Below are positions 1 through 11,715 of a stretch of DNA of 64,000 bases, piece after piece. The DNA is from Calliopsis andreniformis (taxonomy: Eukaryota > Arthropoda > Insecta > Hymenoptera > Andrenidae), in the NCBI RefSeq assembly GCF_051401765.1, contig NC_135071.1:5124961-5188960 (forward strand). Reading direction: 5' to 3'. The notes under the pieces are model-generated. The model saw only the letters and a program-made list of their open reading frames with translations, was not told the origin of the DNA and ran no database searches. Made by a program: the position numbers and the translations under genes. The number at the start of each line of letters is the position of its first letter. Within the stretch, counting starts at the first letter, position 1.

Positions 1-201
1 AATATTGCAGCATTATTGATTTTATTTTGTGAAAAATAATAGTTTTGTTTATTGTACATATATCCTTGCGTCCATCATGTATTTCGAGTATACAAACATT
101 ATATGTCTATGACAAAAGATATACAATGTTTATACAAATTATACTATACTAAACGGTAATAACATTGTATTGTAACCGAAGTGAAAGTGAAGTGAATAAC
201 A

Positions 202-366
202 ATGAATACGAGTGACAATTATGAAATAGTCTGTGTCGATCAAAACATTGAAATAACTAATAATACGTTTGATAATAATAAATTAATAATAATGAACCAT
301 AAAGATCATAGTGACGTACTCGATTTCGATAATAACATGAACGACCAACGTGATAAAATCATTTGA
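202..366 (+). CDS. Short unassigned ORF, 54 codons
   Basis: An ATG-started frame runs 54 codons to TGA. The predicted peptide is rich in Asn, Asp and Ile, has no signal peptide or membrane segment, and I recognise no domain. The surrounding DNA is strongly AT-rich with no splice or promoter signal that I can defend. It could be a fragment of a host exon or chance; I list it because it is the only ATG-started frame of this size in the first kilobase. Confidence 0.15.
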   Translation: MNTSDNYEIVCVDQNIEITNNTFDNNKLIIMNHKDHSDVLDFDNNMNDQRDKII

Positions 367-2150
367 AAGAATTGAAAATAAGTAAAATTTAAATTAATAA
401 TTATCTTCATGTCTTTGTAACTTAAAATTTTCTTTTCCTTTCTTTCTAATTATTTTTAACTGTTGAAGAGACTTAATGCTGTTATTTTATTTTATTATTG
501 CTAAATTTAAATACTAAAATTATTACTTCATTTTATCATTACTATGTTTGAATAACGAAATTTATTGCTTTAGTTTATTATTGCGAAGTGCTATTAATGG
601 TGTATGTTCATCCTATAAGTATTTTTATTAAATTATTATTATAATTTTCAAGGATTTAACTGTATTGTTAATTAAATACATTAGTTTATGCTTGTATTAT
701 AAATATAGCATAATATATGCAAAGCAAAAAATGTTTATGCAATTATAAAATACCAATAAATCTTTGAACTTATTTCTCTCGAAATTACTAAAATTGAGTA
801 TACAGCATGTGTGTATTATGATATCTATCTTGTTAAACAGAACATATTTCTATACTTTATGAAAGCAAAACTCCATAGCTGGAGGGAATAAAAAATATTC
901 GTGCAGTTGCCTTTAGTAAACATAAAGAATATTTTGTATTTAGTTGTATAGAGTGTAATTGTTTTTATAAGAATGAAATTCTATTTTTTTGAATGGGTAG
1001 AAGCTTGAATGAACGTGTCCGAAAGATCCCTCCTCACGAATTTAAACCGAACCTTTTTTAATCACTTTGTTCTGACGTATTTAACATGGGAAAAGTAATA
1101 AAAACAAGTGATTGGATTTTGTTTTCAAGGTACTTGCAAAATACTATAGCTAAATATTAAATACAATCAATATAAGTTGAACTGTATAAATTGATTGGAG
1201 GTAGGATTTAATCGCAATCTCCGTTACGAGGCCGGGAAAGCACAAGATAAACAGGACTCCACAGCTCATTTAGCTCCAGTCAACTTTGATAGTACTTACA
1301 ATTCGGATCAATGTTTTTCTAGAAGTTTCCTAATTTATTGCACAACTATGGTAGGCCAAGTTAATGCGTGTTTGTATTCAATTAATGGTTATTCAACTAA
1401 CGTAAGAGAAAAATAGAAGAAGAAAGAGAAATGAAAGTAAAAATGAAAATAAAAAAACAATAGTCAGAACAGAAGAAGTAGAAAGAGAAAACAGGAGAAA
1501 GAAAATTAAGAATGAAAAAGTAATAAAACAGAAATATAAAAAAACAAGAAAAGTAAAATCAAATCAATTTCCTAATTGATATATAGCTTTTAATCAAGCA
1601 ATGACACTTTTTTAAATTAATATTCAATAAGCGAAGACGCTGATGTGTATGAACTTGATTTCCATAAAAAAGTGTCTTTGGCCAAGAGTGAGTTAGTAAA
1701 ATTTTTCTTCAGGAACAAATTATACCATTAAGACTGATACGCGACCTGTCGATATTGTTTTTACACCTCAGTCAAATAATATGGGATGCGAGAGGTCCGA
1801 TCCGGTGACCGTAATCTCCGGGCGCGCGGGTCGCTTACCTGAAGCGGCGCGCACCACTACTTGTAACTCCTCACTGCGGAGTTAGTTTTACGAGTTCCAT
1901 TTTCGGCAATAGCTTATTTTATAGACTGAAGTTCAAGGAATATGGTCATATCATTTATTTAATTTTTTACCCCCGATCCTCTAAGGGAAATTTGCACAAG
2001 AAAAGTTCGTTTATAATTTTCCATATTACAAAAAAGAGTTTCCAATTAAAAAATATATTATTAAAATAGACCAAACCTTCCCGATTAAAATAAACAAAAA
2101 AAAATCAAGTCAATACGACAAATAGTTCCTGAGATAAAAATTCTAAAGTA
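367..2150. other. Unassigned AT-rich DNA
   Basis: No recognisable gene. Positions 1416-1565 are an A/G-rich tract on the plus strand. Positions 1790-1880 are locally GC-rich (CCGGGCGCGCGGG) and resemble a fragment of some GC-rich repeat, but no partner is seen in the window. A 73-codon frame at 1195-1416 begins at a non-ATG codon and shows no known motif. Confidence 0.4.
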
Positions 2151-2154
2151 CACC

Positions 2155-3010
2155 CGGTTTCACGAAAATAGGCAAAAATTGAAAACTTTGACTGCCTGTA
2201 TTTTGTAAACAAATTTTGATAATAGCAAAATGATGACTTAAACCTCCCCTAATTTCATGTCGACTACATCATATTCAATTTTGAACAAAATCCCTGATGT
2301 CGAGGTCAAAAAGTGATCGATTTGGCGTGGAATGACCCATTTTCAACAACTTTCTCCTATACATATAATAGGCGGTCGGCCTTAGTTTTAAAGTTATGAG
2401 CCAAAATCGACATCGGTGATGGTACGAATAAGTTGACCCAGTGGACAAGTACAAAAAAAGGTGATCTTATAAAAAAAGATAGTTAGACTTATGTTATCTT
2501 TGTTCATTGGGTTAACTTAAATCCACTAGGTTCTTCTAATGTCTTGGGTCGCCTGGGGGATTTTTTTTGGACGTCTACACTGGGTCAACTTATTCCGCTT
2601 ATGGAAAGTAAAGGTTTCATAAACAATGTTCAAGTTCAATAATTAAAGCTAAATAGTCCCCTCCTTATATAATAATTGGTTGTCGGGCCCGTGCTATATT
2701 TGTAGAAACAGCAGAAAAACGGCTATCACGCTGTCACGGATGCGTACGTGTAATCAGAATTCAATACAGTAGTAGCAATAGTTTTTTGCAAATATTTCAT
2801 AAACTAAGACCGATTGCCTATTATATGTGCAGGAGAAAGTTGTTTAGAACGATGAACTTAACAATATATCCAAAGATAATCGAAATCGGTGGTGGTGTGA
2901 CTAATCTGCAGTTCACCAAAGAAATTTTAGTGTATATTATATTTATGTACGTGACAGAAAAAGGTCTGAAAGATGCACAATACAGCGGGCATACAGTTCG
3001 GAACAGGCAC
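2155..3010. repeat. Foldback repeat, family F copy 1
   Basis: A left arm near 2325-2400 (TGGAATGACCC, then CAACAACTTTCTCCTATAC) is repeated in inverted orientation near 2800-2860, so the segment can fold on itself. The right arm, with CGAAATCGGTGGTGGTGTGA at 2882, matches in direct orientation the right arm of the clearer copy at 38996-39740. Inner sequence near 2600-2720 (GTTGTCGGGCCCGTGCTA) is also shared with that copy, inverted. There is no coding capacity worth reporting. It behaves like a non-autonomous foldback or MITE family; the superfamily is unknown. Confidence 0.55.
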
Positions 3011-3074
3011 ACTATTAGGGACACACTAATATAGTCTTTCCGTTTTCAAAGTATACACTAACTGTAGAAAAATC

Positions 3075-3500
3075 TAGACACGCGGTAGCGTCTCGACGCC
3101 AAGTACATGAAGTAATATCCTGTTTATAAGTATGTCGACTGTCGCTGCCGTGTATCTTCACTCGAGAATCGGCTATTCCAACCTTACCTGAAACTTATTT
3201 CATTAATATCTCATCACGCGGGCAATATTGTCTACATTTAAAGGGATTTTTCTTATGTAAACCACATTTGAGCTTTCCAATAAGACCAAATTCAATAAAA
3301 TTGGTCCACGTATGACAGAGATATCATAATATCATCAAATGGATCAGTCGGAAATTGTACGATTTTTCTTCTGATTCTTCTCTTATTCAGGCACATTTTT
3401 GTCAACATAATACGTATATGAGTTACACGCGCCCATTCAACCAAAAGGAACTAACACATGTTTTACTCGTCGACTCTCGGAATCATTTGGCAGGGCTCAG
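3075..3500. repeat. Left TIR of the Mutator-like element
   Basis: Inverted partner of 7433-7848. The match runs through GACACGCGGTAGC at the outer edge, CAACCTTACC near 3180, AAGGGATTTTTCTTATGTAA near 3240 and CCAAAAGGAACTAACACATG near 3440. Small indels and many substitutions separate the arms, so the insertion is old. Confidence 0.75.
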
Positions 3501-3885
3501 CGGCCGTCAGCGAAAAGAGAACCTGCTAAGTGTCGAGTGACATTTCGGACGTACCAGCATAGGGTTATCTGTAGTAGAAGGTTATTATCTTTCTAAAAAG
3601 AAGTGAAATCCTAACAAAAAACTTAACAAAAGTAAAAAAATTATGCCAAGTACATAAAAAAGTCAAGGACGAAAAGGGGTACCATAAAAAAATAGAAGAT
3701 CCCACAAAAAAAATAGAAAATTACAATATAAAAAAAATTGAAATCAACATGAGCTGCAAGTACATATCCCCATAGAAGATTATAGAAAAAGAAAATATGC
3801 GAAATTAAAATAAGCTGCAAGTACATATGATATGAATCATAAAAAAATAGAAGATAATAATTACAATACAAAAAAGGATGTAAAA
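3501..3885. other. A-rich spacer inside the Mutator-like element
   Basis: Sequence between the left TIR and the transposase 3' end. It contains three imperfect direct repeats with the core GCTGCAAGTACATA or GTTGCAAGTACATA (near 3754, 3812 and 3894), each linked to AAAAAAATAGAAGAT-type runs of roughly 60-80 bp. No coding signal is seen. Confidence 0.4.
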
Positions 3886-5650
3886 TCAAAATGTGTTGCA
3901 AGTACATAAATGTGCTTTCCAGCAGCGTGCAAAGGCGACAATGTGTAACACAATGTAAGATTCAATTGCTTCTCGAGTTTCATTTTCTACTGAACGATTT
4001 CGCCGTGCGTCTTCTTTTTTACAATATGTGGCACAATTCTTTCTGACTCTAATATTTGCTGCATCCATAATCTGTTTATACGTTGATGTATTTTCATTAA
4101 ATACTTTTAATTGCCACTAGAGATAATTTTCGGTGCCATTCTCCGAACAGTGTTATTGAAGCTTTCGTTTGTATTCTGTGTGTATCCATCGATGCATTTC
4201 GCTAATAAATTTTCATCCGAAAGTTTTTCAAAAATTGACCGAATACCCTCAATGATATCTTTAGAAGAAGGCGGTTTATGTTCATAACTATGTAGTGTTC
4301 CTTCAACGTTTGCTCTTTACCAAGAGCACTACGACTCTAGTCCTTGAGGACATTAATCACGCTGAGACTTTTCATCAGTCGAACATTTAGAAAGTAGTCC
4401 ATATAGCGTTCTTTATATTTATTAAGAATCGCTATTTCTTCTTATGTCTAAGCCGTAGTAAAAACTGAATTTGTCAATAAGTCTTCCACTTAGTCTTCCT
4501 CTTCCAGCAAGACGTTTTGTTTTCTGGCAAGCGCGAAGCAATGTGTCTATATGTTTCTGAACATGGCCGACACATTCTTTTTTTGTAATTTCCACTCGAT
4601 GACCAAACGAAATAGAATTAATTATGCCTTTGTCTGTTTTGGTATCGTCGTCACGAATGTAACAAATATATTTGACGCTATATATTGACTCGGAATGCAT
4701 AAATATTTCGCGAATAGCATCAACTTCTATCTTTCCTGCTAATCCTTGATAATTTATGGAACATTGGCCTTCGTGTGTACTAAACTACTCTGTATATTAT
4801 ACGATATCCTTCTTAGAGCTCCAAAATTCACAGGCCCTGCAGTAACTAAATTTAACGATGACATAGAAGATATTACCGTTATAATGGTCTATCACACTAG
4901 ATACTCCGTATAAAGAGTTGAATCTGCGTTTTCTCCACGTTTCATCTCCTGAAACTGTAAGTCCTTCCATGCCGAGACCTCTATTTGTTTCCTTTGTCAA
5001 TTTCTTTTTCTCTTCAACACTTTGGTGTAACACTTGCTTGCAAATAGTTGATTAAGCTTTTAGTAAAGAATTTACTATTAAATTATATGTGGCCTGGAAG
5101 ACCGGTCGCGGCAGGTCCATTATTCCACAAAATATTCTTGCTCCAGCTAACCCTATTCGAAGAAGCCAAATAGCAAACACAAATCTACGATTTGTTTCGG
5201 ACATGTTTCTTGCATACACGTAACATTAATTTTTAAACCAAGGCCATGAACAGCCACACAACTGAATTGCACATCACTTTCACAATGTTTGCATTTCACA
5301 TGTTCACTTATCCTAGAAAATACAGTACTAAAGTTTAATATAACATAAGATATAGTTTCATTTATAGAAACATTGTCATCTATTGCACTTCAAAGTTTTC
5401 TTGCAGATGCACTGGTGGACACTTTTTCTACTGCTTTTTTCAAAAGGATATATTAGATGCTTCCTCTTCCTCGAACGATCTTTCCTAATGCTTGGAGAAG
5501 CCCTAGCTTTGCGAGGAATTTTCGCTTTCGACGGCATAATTTTAAGAAACTTCGTTTCACTTTTTTTAACAAAGTGCAAGGAATAGTAGATTGAATGCGT
5601 AGTGAAATTCTTCCTAACCTTGACTTGTATGCTTTGGTACTAATTTTCAA
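3886..5650 (-). pseudogene. Mutator-like transposase, fragmented
   Basis: Reading the minus strand from 5650 down, the family pattern appears in order but in shifting frames. There is a basic N-terminal tract with Lys/Arg-rich segments (5376-5650), a Cys pair (CKHCES, near 5290), FVFAIWLLRIGLAGARIF (near 5100-5190), GDETWRKRRFNSLYGVSS with a following SYCRACE (4797-5033), and ECVGHVQKHIDTLL with RRNSDS at the end (4422-4700). A segment with GYTQNTNESFNNTV follows near 4140-4200, and a basic tail lies at 3886-4068. These are hallmarks of the Mutator-like transposase family. At least four stops or frameshifts interrupt it. An intact copy would bind the TIRs and cut with an RNase H-like DDE fold; this one cannot be made as a whole protein. 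Confidence 0.8.
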
Positions 5651-5989
5651 AGTGTACCCAAATATTACTGTACCCTACATACCTATTCCGTCCGTGGCAA
5701 TCGTGATCGCCGCGGGTCGGTTAGTAATACTCGGCCACGCGATCCTGTGTCGTTAAAAACTGTATAAATTCATTAATTTTTAAAATATCGATATGAAATT
5801 TTCAGGAAATATTCTTTAAACATGAAGCTTTTAAATATGTAAAAAACGAAAAATTGATTTTTTAACCTATCTAGGTAGATGTAACCCTTAACCAGAATAA
5901 AATATACTCTGTTTGGAACAATAATTCTATCATTTCAACTTTGACTGCACATCACGTACAATCCTTTGATAGCACAGTACGTGTGTACA

Positions 5990-6175
5990 ACTACACGAGG
6001 TCTCCGCATGGGGTCTCCGCATTTTTGAACGCATATAACTAACAAACGAAGCCTCAAACCCGAAATCGTTATTTTTGAGTTTCCTCCTATTTTGGTTTGT
6101 AGAATCAACCCTTTAATTTATTCCGTACTGTTCGAAAATACTGTATAATGACATAATTATGAAAGCATTATAAAG
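5990..6175 (-). repeat. Family T terminal fragment
   Basis: Matches 23905-24078 in direct orientation: ATAACTAACAAACRAAGC, then CGAAATCGTTATT, TTTGTAGAATCAACCC and a terminus near CTGTATAAT. The outward end resembles the termini of the 5.5-kb element at 16831-22326. It is a relic of that family or of a relative, lying inside the Mutator-like element. Confidence 0.5.
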
Positions 6176-7432
6176 ATACATATTCTTCATAAATACAATA
6201 CTGAACTTCTTTACGTAAGGGCCCATCAAATATTTTTTAGTCAAAAAAGCTTCTAACTGTAGCATAAAGAATGATTTTTGTAAGTTGATTTTTTGTGGTA
6301 AAAAGGAAGGCGTACTTCATAGGGTGAAACATGATTTTCTTACAGCATGTGCAAGGAGCATTACAAATAGTTTTCGTAGGAGACACACAGTAGAGGTAAA
6401 AATAAGACTAAAAACGATATTTCTTGGGACTACAATATTGGTAATGTAATAACAGTACCAAAATATTAGAGCGAGTATAGGCTAGGCAATACTCGCATCT
6501 TGCCCTCTGTGGTACTGTAGTTTTTTCGGGTGATAGCTGTTGAATACGCTCTAAGGCACGTTTTTGTTCATATGCTTACAACCACGCTTTGCTACTAATT
6601 ATTATACTCCTTTAACTCTAACAAATGTTTTGTTAGAAGATTAAATTCTAGCGCTTGGTGTTTTTCAATGATTTCAATGGATTTGTTTGTCCTAATATTT
6701 TAAACTGTTTTTTTAATTTTTTTTTCAAATTGATGCTTTGTGGGAGATTGAATTCTATAGGGTAGATTTTTCAAGAGACCGCATATACTTAGCGTGTTTT
6801 TGTGTACCTTTTTAAGGTATTTGGGGAGATCTATGTTGTTCATAGCCACTTGTTTCAGGGCTGAGTTTTTTACAAAATGTAGTGAACCAAGAATTGCTAT
6901 TATTTTGCTTATAACGTAAAAATTCAAAATTCTTCTTCGTGGGTATGTTGTGTTTTAGTACATAGTATTCACGTACAAATTTGTAAAATGATCGATCAAC
7001 ATTTAGTTAAGGAAAACAACAAAAGTATGCTAATTTTTAATACATTTTTTAAACAAATTGATATTTTCAAAAACTGTTTAGTTAAATGGATTCGTCGTTG
7101 AAAAGTATCCAATCGCCTCATTTACGCCATTTTGCTAGACCCAATAGTTTTCGAGCGAAATATGTTTTCCACCCCCAATTTTGGCGATGATTTTCATTCC
7201 TTCGATATGGATACCAGCAGATAAAAAAATACGTGTCTAATATTTTTGGCTAATCTACAAACATACCAAGTTTCATAAAAATCTGACATTTACACTTCGG
7301 GATGTTCCCTTGTAACTTGAATTTTCTATAAATTTATAAAATAGATACACAGTTTAGTTACTAATAAGGAATAGTTTAATGGTAGACAAACACGTGACGT
7401 TTTAAATTTTTATAATTTACCTTGTTTGACAG
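6176..7432. other. Unassigned interior of the Mutator-like element
   Basis: AT-rich, with no recognisable domain. The longest frame (75 codons, minus strand, 6700-6927) has no motif that I know. It may be original element sequence beyond the transposase promoter, or later insertions. Confidence 0.35.
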
Positions 7433-7848
7433 TTGGCAAGTCACGTCGAACGATTCCGAGGGTCGACGAACGAAACATGTGTTAGTTCCTTTTGTCTGAA
7501 TGTGACCATGTAACGCGTATATGTATTATGCCGAACAAAATATAAATCGTACAAAATTATTATGGAAATGAAAAAATGAAGAAAAAGAATCCTGACCTTT
7601 TCATGTGACTCATGAGATGATATTACGGTTTGTATGTCCTACGTGAACCACTTCTTTTGAAATTGATCTCATTCGAAAGCTCATATTCAGTTTATATAAC
7701 GAAAATCCCCTTTTTAGAGCATATTGCAAGCGTGTTGGGATATTGACGAAATGAATTTCGGGTAAGGTTGCGATACTCAGTTTTTGGGAAAAGATATGCG
7801 GCAGTGATTGACTCATGATCTTGGCGTCGACATGCTACCGCGTCTCTT
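7433..7848. repeat. Right TIR of the Mutator-like element
   Basis: Inverted partner of 3075-3500. Its outer edge is GTCGACATGCTACCGCGTCTC and its inner edge lies near CAAGTCACGTCGAACGATTC. Confidence 0.75.
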
Positions 7849-8255
7849 GATAAAAATATAACTTTATCAAAAACGTAACTGATATCGCTCTAAAGATTAT
7901 CATTTACAAAAACGAACCAGAGCCTAAAGATAATAGTAATAAGGAATTCACATTGCACAAAAATGCATTAAAATCAGAATGCAACTTGTAGAGGTGTAAC
8001 CAGAAAAAGAAACTGATATCTGGACTCCAGAACCAAAGTATATTAAATCCATTTGTTTTCTACGTGACTTAGTACACTTTGGCTGTGAGGTCCAGATATT
8101 AAATCAGATGATGATGATTAAGAAATTATTGATGTCTTGCAGGAAATATTTTAAATATTCAATTAGGTATTATGCCTTACGGTTAAGCTGATGACTCATT
8201 TTTAGAAATTTCTAATGTATTCATAACATTCAAAATTAAGAATATTATACATGTA

Positions 8256-8398
8256 CAGTAGCGATCAGCTAGTTAAGACCGCTTGGTAGTTCGGTATATA
8301 AACGTTGCACATATTTAAAAAATTGAAATTTTCGCATATTTAACTTATATATAATAAACCCTAAAGTATATTATACCATAATATTGCAATAAGTTTAT
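8256..8398. repeat. Left TIR of the 8.3-kb Tc1-like element
   Basis: Starts CAGTAGCGATCAGCTAGTTA and ends near ATAATATTGCAATAA. It aligns end to end with the reverse complement of 9878-10019. Confidence 0.85.
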
Positions 8399-8579
8399 TT
8401 TCTATATTATAATTTACACATATTTTTGACATTTTCTTGTATTATACCGTTATAATAGGGGACAGCTATGCAAGACCGATAGGTTTTTATCACATTTGCT
8501 TAGCTACCGTCATTGTTGACATGATTCTTATAGTCTGACATGTTCAAGAATGTAAACAATAGCAAATCAGTCTACAAAC

Positions 8580-9715
8580 ATGAGTCGAAGAAAGAACATT
8601 ATCCCTGAACAGAGAAACCAAATTAAATTATTGAGAGAAGAGGGATACTCATTTTCGGTAATTGCTGAAAGATTAAACATTTTCAAAACAGCGTGTGTAC
8701 AAGCAGTGCAGTTTATACTAAATACAGGTTCAGCAAATAATGTGCCACGAAAAAAAGACTTCGTAATACAACAGTCAAAGAGGACCGTGTTCTTCATCAC
8801 ATCTCTGAAGCTGACTGACACAAAACAGCGAAACAAGTACTTAATGAATCTGGTACCGAAATTAGTAGCAAAATTAGTGTTCGCACAGTGAGAAGAAGAT
8901 TGAATGAATTTAATTTTATGGGTCGTGTTGCTCGCAAGAAGCCGCTCATTTCTGAGCGTAATAGAAAATTACGTTTACGGTTCGCTACAGAACATTGATA
9001 GATACCGGACGGCAGTTGATTGGTCAAAAATTATTTTTATCGATGAGTCCTAATTTGGCTGTCAGCGACGACACGCCCGCCGCGGCAGTGCGACTCGACG
9101 CAGCGTCAACTTTCCGCAATTTTCACAGGGCCAATTTTAAAATGTCCATCTTTTTGAAAGTTTGTCCATCAAGGGGAAGGATCAAACTATATTTTCCTTT
9201 TTTTCAGATTTTTAAAATCGCGCTTCATCTTAAAAACCTGCATTTGTTTAAAATAATTGCAAAAAAGATGATTAAAAAACAATTTTTTTTACAATAAGTA
9301 CCGTAAAGCTTATCTCCATCCGCTTACTAGGTCAATAGCTATAATTTTTTAAAAAAATGGTAGCACTTAACTTCAAACAGCTGTAAAATCAACAATTTCC
9401 AAAATTTTGAAAAATCCTTTGGGGTACGTTTAAATATCGTTAAAGACTACAACATATTCAAATTTAAGCAAATTACAAGAACTGGCTCCGAAACGTGCCC
9501 GATTTCGCGTGGAATGACCCATAAGAATATTATCATGGACATCAAAATCTCCAGATCTCAATCCCATTGAGATATTATGGATAGATGTGGACAAATATAT
9601 TAAACAGAAAAAAAAACAAAAAATTTAAATGAACTCTACGCTGTTATGGAAGAAGGATGGCGAATATAGAAGGATTGTGACGAAGTTATTCGACAAAAAG
9701 GAGATCCAAAGCGTT
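8580..9715 (+). pseudogene. Tc1-like transposase relic
   Basis: The ATG at 8580 opens a helix-turn-helix N-terminus of Tc1 type (RRKNIIPEQRNQIKLLREEG, then a second helix segment). A frameshift near 8830 moves the reading frame. It then continues with VRRRLNEFNFMGRVARKK (8890-8945), the pre-catalytic RNRKLRLRFATEH (8960-8996) and DWSKIIFIDES (9015-9048), which carries the first catalytic Asp. The coding DNA is then broken by an unrelated repeat at 9045-9525. It resumes with WTSKSPDLNPIEILW (9535-9580), which holds the catalytic Glu region, and a C-terminal remnant to about 9715. The segment with the second Asp is missing, so the protein is dead. Confidence 0.8.
9045..9525. repeat. Repeat inserted in the Tc1-like element
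   Basis: Foreign to the Tc1 transposase: it begins around GTCAGCGACGACACGCCCGC and ends CGATTTCGCGTGGAATGACC. The end motif recurs at about 2318-2332 and, diverged and inverted, at 39005, so it belongs with or near foldback family F. GC-rich at its left edge, T/A-rich inside, with no coding motif. Confidence 0.6.
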
Positions 9716-9877
9716 ATTAATTACGTTTTGAGTTTTATTTCACGAAATTTTCTAAGTTTCATTGATTTTAACTGTATTTACAATATTAATCTGATGTAGT
9801 CTTAAATAGTTGTCTGCTGTTATAACGACATAATCTAAAGAAATGTTAGAAATATATATAGTTTGTAAAGTTAAAAA

Positions 9878-10019
9878 TAAAATTATTGTAATATTATGAT
9901 ATAATATACTTCAAAGTTTATTATATATGAGTTTAATTTGCGAAAATCTCAATGCTTGAAATATGTGTAATGTTTATTTACTGAACTATCAAGCGGTCTT
10001 AAGTAGCTGACAGCCACTG
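9878..10019. repeat. Right TIR of the 8.3-kb Tc1-like element
   Basis: Inverted copy of 8256-8398, ending GTAGCTGACAGCCACTG next to TA. Confidence 0.85.
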
Positions 10020-10324
10020 TACCTTGACACTTATCAAAAAGCTGAAAGATATTTCACATTGTAAAATGATGAGCATCTAACAAAAAACTGAAACCATGTA
10101 GAATTAGATTTTTTTTTAATATTCTAACCAAAGCAAGTGTTTTGAAATGTAAAAAAAAGGCAGTAGGAGAAATATGGTTTGCTAATTCTACTATGCGCCA
10201 CCCATTTTTTGTAACTGCAATGTCACGAAATAGATTTACAGATTGCAGTGTTTTCACGATTTAACGATAAAAGGATTAAAGCTACAAAAATGACAAATTA
10301 GTTGCAATTAGAAATGTATAGAGT

Positions 10325-10546
10325 TTGTTTGTAAATAGTTGCATAAAATTTTTTAAATCATGTGAGAATATAGTAGTTGACGAGCTGTTGGTTGCCTTCA
10401 GAAGACAATGTTCTTTTAAACAATACATAACATCAAAATACGCTAAATACGACATCAAAATTTGTACCACTGCTGAAGATTCTACTGGTACATTTGTTAA
10501 TGTGCCAAAAAAACAAAATAAAGTATATAGTGACAGATTTGATTGA
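10325..10546 (+). pseudogene. piggyBac-type transposase fragment
   Basis: The frame reads IVVDELLVAFRRQCSFKQYI followed by YAKYDIKI, the block around the first catalytic Asp in piggyBac-type transposases. Only about 70 residues remain, with no TIRs or TTAA pair in sight. It is clearly different from the better preserved piggyBac element at 58339-60626, so it is a separate older invasion. Confidence 0.7.
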
Positions 10547-10569
10547 GCTATATTTTCAGAATCCCACAA

Positions 10570-11715
10570 ATTCAGAACTCAGATTCTGGCATTTTCTTGA
10601 TTAAGGATGTTACTACCTGAATTATTACTTGATCGCCAAATTGTTTATTAAGTCGTTAAAAATCGTGTGGATTTAGAATTTCTACTGAAGGTAATCGCCT
10701 TCCACTAATTCGCACTGCATTTGGCTATATTTTCCGAGCTAACGCATGATTCCCGCTGTTTCGTCAATAGTACGCTATTTACTTATATATTGTTGCTGAA
10801 TGTAAACATTTTGTAAATAAAGAAGTTGCAAAAATTATAAGAAATGCAACATCATTTTTTAAGAGAACAATAGAGTTGCGATCCATGGTTTCTTTCACAA
10901 CGTTGGTTCTTATGACTGGTACAACACGATTAAACAAAAAAAACTTCTTTTTTGACCTTGATTTTCAAGGTCAAGGTTAATTTTGCGGGTAGATTTTTAC
11001 ACCAATTTTCACCAAATCGTAGATGTAGAATCACGCTATCGTGGCCGTGACACATAATTTTTAAACATCCTGTACCTCTAATTGGTACAGTTTAATGAAA
11101 AGTTTCGCAGTACGTTATATTACAAGCAATATTTGAACAGAATAAATTATGAGCATTTATAAAGAAGTAAATATGATCGAAATTATACCGTGTTTGGTGC
11201 TATTTTAATCAAAAAAATCTCATCAATCAGTTTGTGAAATTTTCATTGATAAAAAGCTAAAACAAAAAAATTTTAATACTACATTAGTATTGTTTCATCT
11301 CTACAGAATCCAGGATCCTAACATCACTAACGCGTAGCTCCAGATGTCTGCTACCGAGAGAATATTGTAATACGTTTTTCTACTATACCGAAAGATGTAC
11401 AAAAAATATGTATTTTAGTCAGTCTGTAAGCTTTTTTAAATTATGAGATATAAAAAAGATAACAAAAATACATCATTCAGATGACCAAGTCACACAGTCC
11501 AATCTGAATATAGAGAAATAGGGCATATATTCCTTATTACAGTACTCCCGAGATATCGCCAAACCTGGGATAAAGTCTCGTCGTTATTCCCACCACTGCG
11601 GGAATGAGGAACCTCTGGGAATCAATGAAGCGTGAAATGTGATACAATTCAGCTCGTGCGATGCTCCTTTGCGAATAGACAAAGACTGATATTTGAAAGA
11701 TTAAGAAGGTATTTA
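10570..11715. other. Unassigned AT-rich DNA
   Basis: No recognisable gene. Positions 10955-11075 contain a repeat-like tract (TTTTCAAGGTCAAGGTTAAT then CACCAATTTTCACCAAATCG) ending with CATCCTGTACC, resembling outward ends of dispersed elements, without a partner in the window. Confidence 0.35.

Larger units (their letters stand above)
3075..7848 (-). mobile_element. Mutator-like DNA transposon with long TIRs
   Basis: About 420 bp at 3075-3500 recurs inverted at 7433-7848. Both arms share ACGCGGTAGC, TCGACGCCAAG, AACCTTACC and CAAAAGGAACTAACACATGT. Between them lies a minus-strand transposase relic whose motifs match the Mutator-like transposase family common in arthropod genomes (Pfam Mutator-like transposase, from memory). 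Long TIRs of several hundred bases are typical of Mutator-like elements, so structure and protein agree. A 9-11 bp target duplication was looked for and is not clear (AAAAAT-rich on both sides). A family T fragment lies inside at 5990-6175. The element is inactive: its coding region is full of stops and frameshifts. Confidence 0.75.
8254..10021 (+). mobile_element. Tc1-like transposon, internally disrupted
   Basis: Flanked by TA (8254-8255 and 10020-10021). Terminal repeats of about 140 bp start with CAGTAGCGATCAGC on the left and the inverted CAGTGGCTGTCAGC on the right. Both contain TTAAGACCGCTTG, CACATATTT and TATATAATAAA in the same order. A Tc1-family transposase relic lies between them. 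Length without the foreign 0.48-kb insert is close to 1.28 kb, shorter than a full Tc1-like element, so the transposase centre is deleted. Confidence 0.85.
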
